A stretch of 64,000 nucleotides of DNA from Cytospora piceicola (taxonomy: Eukaryota > Ascomycota > Sordariomycetes > Diaporthales > Cytosporaceae), in assembly GCA_023375675.1 (NCBI GenBank), contig JALQBC010000004.1:248001-312000 (forward strand), in the 5' to 3' direction. Numbering within the stretch: position 1 is the first letter of the stretch; the number at the start of each line of letters is the position of its first letter. The position numbers and the translations under genes were made by a program. A model generated the notes under the pieces. The model did no database searches. It saw nothing but the letters and a program-made list of their open reading frames with translations, and was not told the origin of the DNA. Shown here in pieces: positions 57,070-64,000 of the stretch.

Positions 57070-59675
57070 ATGTCCCGGTGAGAAATATCCCAATAATTTT
57101 GCGATTCTCTTGCGCACTATTTCGGGTTTGATAATTCAACTCTTTTTACTCTATTTGTCCAGGCTTCAGTCTTGGCTTCAACCCCCAGGAAGCAAAGTTA
57201 GCTGACACTCCAACCGTTATCATTTCATTAGTGAAAGAAGACACAAAGTTCATATAGAGCAGCGATCTTCACAGGAGTCAATAACAGACGACGACGACGA
57301 TTCGGATTACTCTGAGGAGCAGAGCGATTCACAGGCAGACGAGGACGAGTGGGCGCGTGGGGACGACATAGACCCAAGCGACTCGGCCTCTGCGACTGCA
57401 GACTATCGCGCTCGTCCTCAGCGACCACACAGTGGGGGCAACACACGCAACCCGTCGCGACACCACAGCATTCCCCGACAACAACAAAGGTACTCCTTCA
57501 GAGCACCGCTGTCGGGCCCACCTGATCCCGTGCAGACGATGAGTGGCAGCGAGCCGTCCGACGACTACTACATGTACGGCGGGCGCGGACACTATGCGCC
57601 TCCGCCGCCTCAGGGACCATACGGTGGCAGAGGTGGATATCCTCAGAGCCATGTCGGCGGGTTCGCGCCCCCTCCGCATAATGGATACGTCGGTCAGATG
57701 GTGCCTTTCGCGAACAACCCGTTCTCGCCGAACCCTCTGAATCAGGGCGGAGGCGCTGGCTACTTTCCAGAACCCCGACCATATGATATGATGCCGTATC
57801 AACATCAGCCTCAGCACCAGCCTCAGCACCAGCCTCAGCAACCAGGCTTCTACGGAGGCGCAGGTCCCGTTGGCGCAGGTACCGTGGCCGCACCGAATTA
57901 TGGGATGCCACCGCATCTCGCGCAGTACATGTACTCATCTCCGCCCCCGCCACCTACCGAAGTGGCGCCGCCGGCCCCGGTCAAGACACCCGCCCCGCCG
58001 GAAGAGAAGCCCAATCCCGAGCTGGAAGCCATGAAGGCGCAACTAGCAACCATCCAGGCTGAGCGCAAAGCCCAGGAAGAGGCAGCTAAGCAGGCTGAGA
58101 TAGAGAAGAAGATAAGGCAAGACGCTGAAAAGGCCTTCGAGCTTAGGATGATAGAGATAAAGAAGGCGCAAGAAGAAGCCAAGAAGGAGATTGAGCTGGC
58201 CAAGATCGAGGCCGAGAGGGCTGCCAGGGAGCGCATCGAGGAAGAGCGCAAGGCCGAAGCAGAACGCCAGAGACAGCACGCGGAGATGATGGCTCGGGCT
58301 GAACGCGAGGCCAGGGATCGTATCGAGAAGGAGAGGCAGGAGGAGGCCGAACGGGCACGGCTGCATGCAGAGGCCATGGCCAAGGCCGAGCGGGACGCCA
58401 AAGACAAGTACGAAGCTGCCCTCAAGGCCGAAGAAGCACGCAAGGCGGCCGAGGCCGAGGAGCGAAAGCGGGCCGAGGAATCCATCCGACTCATGATCGC
58501 GGCCGAAGCCAAGGCTGCCGAGGAGGCGAAAAAGCTCGCCGAGAAGCAGGCGGCAGAAGAGGCCGAGAGAAAGAAGCTGCTTGAGGAGGAGCTGAGGCTC
58601 AAGACCGAGAAGGCATGGCGAGACAAGATAGAAGCTGACAAGCAGGCCGAGGCAGACAGAAAGGCGGCAGAAGCCGCGTCCAAGCTCAAGTATGAGAACG
58701 AGGCGCGGATTAAGCTCGAGAAGGAGAGAGTCAAGGCGGAAGAAGAAGCAGCCGCGAAGGAGGCTGCGAAGAAGGACCGTGAAGAGCTCGAAAAGAAGAT
58801 CGCAGACCAAGCCAAGGCTAAGCTAGAGGAAGAGGCGAAGAAAGCACAGGAAGAGGCGAAGAAGGCATCGGAGGAAAAGGAGCCCATCAAATTCAAGGAT
58901 GCCGTGGGGAGGAAGTTCAACTTTCCTTTTAACCTGTGTGCGACTTGGAACGTACGTATACTTCTCTTCCTTTCCCAGGCGCCGCATCAGCGCCCGAGTC
59001 GGATGGCTTGCTGACATCACTTCGTATCCAGAGCATGGAGGACCTCATCAAACAGGCCTTCCTTCACGTCGACGTTATTGGCCCGCACGTCCAGGAAGGT
59101 CACTACGACCTCATGGGCCCCGACGGCGAGATCATCCTGCCCATGATCTGGGACAAGACGATCCAGCCGGGCTGGCAGATCACCATGCGCATGTGGCCAA
59201 TGGAAAAGCACCCGCTACCGCGCGCGAGGATGCCGGCCAGTATGATGCCCGACCCGCGGATGACGGCCGAGCAGCAACACCAGTTCATACAGCAGCAGCA
59301 GCAGCAGCACATGCGGATGCGACAGGCTCAGCATGGCGGCGGCCACCATGTACATGGCGTGCGTGCGATGCCCATGCGGCCGCCAGACATGAATCACCCC
59401 GGTGGGGTGCCGCCACCGCCGCCGCAGGCTAACTTCCCGTACGCGCCGCAGCCCGGGGAACGGGGGGGGCACCCAGCTGGTGTGCAGACTATGGGCGCAA
59501 AGCAGGAGAAGAGAAGGACCGACGGTAAGGCGGCGAAGAAGACTATCAGTTTCTTTGCGGGGAATAAGAAGGCAAAGAAGAAGAAGTATGTCCACCAGGT
59601 TTGGTATTGATTTCTTTGTCCCTTTTCTTCCCTTTTCTTTCCTTTTTCTCTGGTTACTGACGGTCCAGGCAGTAA
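57070..59675 (+). CDS. Coiled-coil protein with ubiquitin-like domain (ULD)
   Basis: Proposed exons: 57070-57077, 57163-57196, 57275-58951, 59032-59585 and 59669-59675; 759 aa. If the last intron (GTATGT donor, long T/C tract, CTGAC branch) is not used, the frame ends at 59610. The N-terminus is acidic, then Gly/Pro/Tyr/Gln-rich with QHQPQHQP repeats. Residues about 170-470 form a long Ala/Glu/Lys/Arg coiled coil. The coiled coil leads into a ubiquitin-like domain: GRKFNFPFNLCATWN joined by splicing to SMEDLIKQAFLHVDVIGPHV, then GPDGEIILPMIWD. The tail has Gln/His/Pro runs and a lysine-rich end. This architecture is common in filamentous fungi; the function is unknown. The tiny first and last coding exons are the least certain parts. 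Confidence 0.75.
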
Positions 59676-60529
59676 GAGATAGGGGCTGGCTTGAGAGACC
59701 GGAGTAACCTTTCACGGATTCGGCGATCAGTGGGTAATGGGAGCAGAGGCGGATACTCCAGTGCTTCATAATTCTCCCCTCCCTTTTCTCTGAGGATAAA
59801 TTGTTCCTTTCAATTCCCAACCTTCCGCCGTGCTTTGAGACGGAATCTCAACGGAGGGTGTACATGCACGTTATGGCGGAGTCATGAGATGATGGGATAA
59901 GGCACGGGACACGTGACGGGACGAAAGAACACGAGACGATATACGAGATGGAATGACCTAAGGTGGGATGGGATGAGACGAGCGATGAATGAATTGGTTT
60001 TGTGTTGTTGTTTTTTGTTGCCTTATTCTTACCCTGGATACCCACGATTCTCTGCCGTACCTAGCGACAAAAGTCTTTCGGCGCAGTTGGGCCATTTCCT
60101 ATGCTAGCAAGGCGCACGCAACTGAACATTGGGGTTCGGGGATCAAAGGGGAAACTTGATACCCTGATCAGAGGGTCTGGTTTTCCCTGGTATCTATCTA
60201 TACAGCGCCTGAGTCCTTATAGCTTGTTCTTTTGTCTCTTGTCTAAATACAGAAATGGTACATGTTTGTTTATACATATGATGAGCTTCTTGCAACGCGG
60301 GTTTGATGTTGATCCAAAATCATGCGCTGGTAATCACAATCGTGCCGTTTCCTGTCATGGCTGGAATATGGCAAGAGGTCATGAAGTTCTCAGAGTCAGG
60401 GTCGTGTGCGCCAGCTCAGCGCTCATATCATGGACAGCTAGAGTGCGAGCTCACCATGCCGCTCATACGAAGCAACGCCAGAATGGCAGCCAGGTCGCAA
60501 GATCCATCTTCCCGGCGATTATGCGCCAA
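59676..60529. other. Convergent 3' region
   Basis: About 850 bases between convergent genes; no gene seen. Confidence 0.45.
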
Positions 60530-61162
60530 TCACCTCTGGGGGCCGAACAGCTCCCTCGCCCTCTGCTCGAAGGCTTCGATCATCTTGGTGGCCATATCAT
60601 CAGCCATCTTTCCCAGCATCAGCTGAACCATCGGGTCCGCGAACAGCATGCTGAGGTCCAAGTCGACCGTGGTCCAATCCCCTTCCCTTTTGACCACCTC
60701 GTCCGCCACCGTCCACTTGGTTACCAAGCTCTTGAAAGGGTTTCTATCTCCATCTTTCTTTTGTATAGAGGTCTCGTTTCTGCCGCTGAGAGCTTCGACG
60801 CTCCGCCCCGGCACGCAGACTATCCTACTCGTGTAAGACTGCGTTATGGGCCCGAAGCCGATCGTAAGCTCGCCCTCGGTGGGCCACCGGCGCCCAGGAG
60901 GTTGAGTGTTTGGTTCAGGGTTCGACCATGCTGTTACGAGGCTATGCTGGCAGTAGGGCAGGAAGCCGGAGTAGGCGTCGACATCGACTATGAGGTCGTA
61001 AAGCTTCGAGCGTGGGTAGGGCAGTGTGCGGGTTACGTTGATCGTCAGAGGTTTGTTGGTGGAGGGAAGAATGTCCTGGAAGAAGGTTCGCCGGGGAACT
61101 AGGACCGGAGAATGGCGGAAGAGCCTTGGGCCGGCCAGCCTGAGAGGAGCCTTCGTCGCCAT
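60530..61162 (-). CDS. COQ10: Coenzyme Q-binding protein COQ10, mitochondrial
   Basis: Single exon, 210 aa from the ATG at 61162; the frame is open upstream but reads through the likely leader. The first ~30 residues are basic (APLRLAGPRLFRHSPVLVPRR), a mitochondrial presequence. The START-like lipid-binding fold is visible: RTLPYPRSKLYDLIVDVDAYSGFLPYC, then ELTIGFGPITQSYTSRIV, and the long C-terminal helix DDMATKMIEAFEQRARELFG. COQ10 binds ubiquinone and is needed for its efficient use in respiration. Starts divergently from the methyltransferase gene. Confidence 0.92.
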   Translation of the reverse strand: MATKAPLRLAGPRLFRHSPVLVPRRTFFQDILPSTNKPLTINVTRTLPYPRSKLYDLIVDVDAYSGFLPYCQHSLVTAWSNPEPNTQPPGRRWPTEGELTIGFGPITQSYTSRIVCVPGRSVEALSGRNETSIQKKDGDRNPFKSLVTKWTVADEVVKREGDWTTVDLDLSMLFADPMVQLMLGKMADDMATKMIEAFEQRARELFGPQR

Positions 61163-61572
61163 CTGTTTTGACAACTGGGTAACGCAACGTCTGGTTATTG
61201 CGCATTCATAGCGGTGCGTAGAGAAAGTGGGAAATGATGACCTCGAGACATCGGTCCCGGCTTCGGCTTCGGCCTCGGCTAGCGCCCCGCCCAAGTACCG
61301 GTACCCCTGCTAATAAGCCAGCTGCCACTAACCTACCAGCCACATATACACAGTTAGGTAGTGGGTCTAAGCAACTAGGTCAAGCCACAGAAGCCCGACA
61401 TAAAAAGGCTGCCGAAAATTTCAACTTCATCTCGAATTTCCATCCACGCAGACTCTTGGTTCCCAACCATGTTGCGTTCATTGTACGCCCGACCAGACTC
61501 TCTTCGATAACAATCGATGAGACTGCTCTATAGCACTGCCAAACATCGGTAACTGCTACAGTCAGCAAGACA
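61163..61572. promoter_or_regulatory. Divergent promoter between COQ10 and the tRNA methyltransferase
   Basis: 410 bases between two start codons; no gene seen. Confidence 0.4.
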
Positions 61573-62878
61573 ATGGCGACAACATCCGACGCAGCGGCGC
61601 AAGCTGCTTCTCCGTCAGAGCCTCAGGTTAGGGCTCCTGACGCGCAGGAACAGCTTGCTGCCGACGTCTCGTCACTCGAGATCACGGAGGGTGAGGCCTT
61701 GCCTCCCCACCGATCACACGACCCTCAGTTCAACCAGAAGAGGAGCGATCCGTTCCAGTTTGGCTCTCGCCTTCTTGCACAGGACGACGATCCCTTCGAG
61801 TTCAACGCCTGGGACCACGTGGAGACTGACGACGTCTACAAGGAGTACGCTGAGCAGCAGTACGAGATGCAGCGTCAGTCTCCCGTGTCTGACTTCGACA
61901 AGAGTAAGTGAATCCCCCGACTTGCCTCACAGCACTACACTACAACAGCACTACACCACCGGCTTGTGTGATGATTTACCACAGCATAGTTCATCTGAAG
62001 ACATGATGACAATTTGTATTGAAATTAGTCTTTCGCTCCCATCTGACTAGCCATCCCCCCCTCAACTTATTTTACCAAACCTTTGGGATTGTTGAGCACA
62101 TCGCTGACTTCAGCAAACAGATCGATTCAACTCAGACCCTGCAAAGTGGTGGAACCTGTTCTACAAGAACAACACTGCCAACTTTTTCAAGAACCGCAAG
62201 TGGTTGCAGCAGGAATTCCCTGTGTTGGACAAGGTAACACAGGAAGGCGCCGGCCCCATCACACTCCTAGAAATAGGAGCTGGTGCCGGCAACACGGCTT
62301 TCCCTATCCTGGCACAGAACAAGAACCCTCAACTTAAGCTCCATGCTTGTGACTTCTCCAAGAAGGCTGTGGAGGTCATGCGCTCTCACGAAAGCTACGA
62401 CACAGACCATATGCAGGCTGACGTGTGGGACATCGCGTCGGACGAGCTTCCCCCTGGCCTGGGAGATGGATCCGTAGATGTCGCGCTCCTTGTCTTCATC
62501 TTCTCTGCATTGAACCCGTTGCAGTGGAAGAAGGCTGTCGACAACGTCTACCGCCTACTCAAACCCGGTGGCCAGGTTTGCTTCCGTGACTACGGGAGAG
62601 GCGACCTTGCCCAAGTCAGGTTCAAGAAGGGACGCTACCTCGAGGAGAACTTCTATATTCGTGGCGACGGCACTCGTGTCTACTTCTTCGAGAAGGATGA
62701 ACTTGCCAACATCTGGACGGGTGAAAACTCTGAGGATGGGGCTGAAGCCGGAGATGCTGCGAAGGAGCCTCGCTTCGAGGTGGAGGGCCTCGACTTCGAT
62801 CGGCGCATGCTTGTGAACCGGGCTCGTCGTCTGAAGATGTATCGATGCTGGCTTCAGGGCAAATTCATAAAGAAATAA
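61573..62878 (+). CDS. TRM140: tRNA N3-methylcytidine methyltransferase (METTL2/Trm140 type)
   Basis: Two exons, 61573-61903 and 62121-62878, 217-bp intron, 362 aa. The N-terminal part has RSDPFQFGSRLLAQDDDPFEFNAWDHVE, typical of this family. Exon 2 opens FNSDPAKWWNLFYKNNTANF, followed by the SAM-binding motif LLEIGAGAGNTAFPIL and LLVFIFSALNPLQW, FRDYGRGDLAQVRF and YFFEKDEL. It methylates C32 in the anticodon loop of tRNA-Thr and tRNA-Ser using SAM. The actin-binding extension of the budding yeast protein is absent. The intron is longer than others in the window. Confidence 0.92.
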
Positions 62879-63393
62879 ATTACGTTCTGCCCGTACTTCT
62901 ATGGTTTACTTTCCATTGCCATCCACAGTGACCATGTCCCGTGTTAACGAACTATCAGTCTCGTCCGTTGATGAGCAGCTCGAGTCTCCTGTCGATTCTT
63001 CGTCTCGATGACCATTGAACTCAGCTGCAGATGCCGTGGTTTCCGACTGCACCATATTCAAAGCCAACCCTTGTCGCTCGCCATCAATGTAGTCTGGCAA
63101 GAACAAATTCGTCACAGTCCGACCTTGTATAGGAGTTGGTGACCACGTCGGTGATCACCACCTTGAAAACGACGGGCGCCTTTTTCGCGATTTTCAAAGA
63201 TGCCTCTCGATGCCTTGTCTGCTTTCCTTGACCCAACAAGCCGGCAAGCCGACTTGATCACAACGACGAGGGCATCGTCGTCCGGAGACAACTGCTGCAC
63301 AAGTAGCTCGAGCAGGCTTTCCTCATGCTCTAGCACCAGTGTTTCAAGTGGGCGAACCGGAGTATTGAAATCTTCCAGGTCAAGGTTGTGTGA
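62879..63393. other. Region downstream of the methyltransferase
   Basis: A minus-strand frame (63411-63112) and a shorter one (63115-62906) are open but have no start, splice or motif support, and the first is partly antisense to the AAA relic. A real minus-strand gene end is possible. Confidence 0.3.
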
Positions 63394-63780
63394 TTCAATG
63401 TTCTTCTCCAAGGAACGCCGGGAGTTGGCAAGACTTCCACTGCAGGTAATTTATATACAAGTCCGGAAATTTTGTAAACCACCTTGAGGCTAAAAGATCA
63501 ATCAACCAGAGTGTGTGGCGGGATACACTCGACGACCACTTCTGCCTCTAACAGCAGGTGAGGATTGCCCTTGCAGGCTTATGATTATAAGATGACCTTT
63601 ACTAATGACGACCCGTTGGGCGATATTGGATATAATCCTGAAGATGTTAAGAGCAAACTGGAGGAACATTTCCACCTTGCCTAACGCTGACGTTGCGTTA
63701 AGCTCCTCGACGAAGCAGACGTGTTTCTAGCCAAAAGAACCGTAGGTCTTGCCAATCCTCCTCAATTCCATCTGGCCTGC
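63394..63780 (+). pseudogene. Decayed AAA+ ATPase fragment
   Basis: The plus strand shows the core of a fungal AAA+ ATPase. FNVLLQGTPGVGKTSTA (Walker A) leads to a 64-bp intron (63446-63509), then ECVAGYTRRPLLPLTAG, a second intron (63558-63619), DIGYNPEDVKSKLEEHFHLA, and KLLDEADVFLAKRT (Walker B) near 63700. Defects: TGA directly before FNVLL; TAA at 63682 and TGA at 63688 between HFHLA and the Walker B strand, where relatives have a polar residue and Trp; and the second intron ends in GG instead of AG although its branch site (CTAATGAC) is intact. Sequence before the P-loop and after KRT does not match the family, so only the middle survives. Confidence 0.8.
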
Positions 63781-63805
63781 TGACTCCTCGAAGAAAGATG
63801 ACATA

Positions 63806-63988
63806 CAGTGGCTACCCCCTATATATCATATGCCTATATAGCATAAACCCTTGATATATCATATACATACAGTGCATAGATTGGCTAATGATGTATGTGA
63901 ACCCTTACCCCTATATATCATATGTCCCATGTTATATATCATACATGTGGCTTGAATGGGCCATATGATATATAGGGGGTAGCTACTG
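63806..63988. mobile_element. MITE with 27-bp terminal inverted repeats and TA target duplication
   Basis: The ends 63806-63832 and 63962-63988 are inverted copies matching at 26 of 27 bases, starting CAGTGGCTACCCC and CAGTAGCTACCCC. Both sides are flanked by TA (63804-63805 and 63989-63990). The element is 183 bp with no coding capacity. TIRs starting CAGT and a TA duplication are marks of Tc1/mariner/pogo-type elements. The inside carries further copies of ATATATCATAT. Confidence 0.88.
63820..63975. repeat. Internal ATATATCATAT subrepeats in the MITE
   Basis: The core TATATATCATAT or its complement occurs about six times between the TIRs (for example near 63822, 63855, 63913, 63933 and 63965), in both orientations, so the element can fold into several alternative hairpins. 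Confidence 0.7.
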
Positions 63989-64000
63989 TACAACGCAATG

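Noticed and set aside
57898..58920. 340-aa Ser/Ala-rich minus-strand frame
   Set aside because: Antisense of the Ala/Glu/Lys coiled coil on the plus strand, a common artefact.
63112..63411. 99-codon minus-strand frame
   Set aside because: Its first part is antisense to the AAA Walker A segment, and there is no start or recognisable motif. A small real gene end cannot be fully excluded.

Overview
This is nuclear DNA from a filamentous ascomycete (Pezizomycotina), most likely a Sordariomycete. The evidence is genes split by many 50-110 bp introns with GTAAGT/GTACGT-type donors and CTAAC/CTGAC branch sites, monocistronic genes on both strands with long intergenic gaps, and fungal signature genes: alpha-aminoadipate lysine synthesis, Spg1 GTPase, a fungal GT31 glycosyltransferase and fungal AP-3 delta. 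The class is an inference from gene style; no species call is possible from the sequence alone.

Layout. 0-12.5 kb: a truncated gene end, a cysteine-rich secreted protein, a Golgi-type GT31 glycosyltransferase, an NAD(P)-binding epimerase-like protein and a RING-containing SNF2 ATPase. 12.5-18.3 kb: a gene graveyard with a dead MFS transporter and a dead alpha/beta hydrolase, both still readable, a small possible membrane protein, and a fragment resembling the next gene. 18.3-22.6 kb: two lineage-specific hypothetical genes and a BAHD acyltransferase. 23-35.5 kb: a conserved metabolic block with mitochondrial NAD(P) transhydrogenase, tRNA-His, homocitrate synthase (first step of lysine synthesis), a small secreted protein, porphobilinogen deaminase and glycine cleavage H protein. 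37.9-47 kb: Spg1 septation GTPase, a tandem-repeat protein of unknown function, a serine-less thioesterase-like protein and an LCCL-domain membrane protein. 47-63 kb: housekeeping genes QTRT2, AP-3 delta, EMC2, a ubiquitin-like-domain coiled-coil protein, COQ10 and an m3C tRNA methyltransferase. The last 600 bases hold a dead AAA+ ATPase fragment next to a complete 183-bp MITE with TA target duplication.

Exon structures were rebuilt by hand from splice sites, reading phase and continuity of family motifs. Notable results are an 8-nt and a 16-nt internal exon in the homocitrate synthase gene, a start codon split by an intron in the AP-3 delta gene, four GAGTCA (Gcn4/CPC1 half-site) copies upstream of the lysine gene, and three relic genes whose stop codons mostly fit C-to-T type mutation (RIP-like). 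Genes of one pathway are not clustered, apart from the general concentration of mitochondrial functions between 23 and 35.5 kb.
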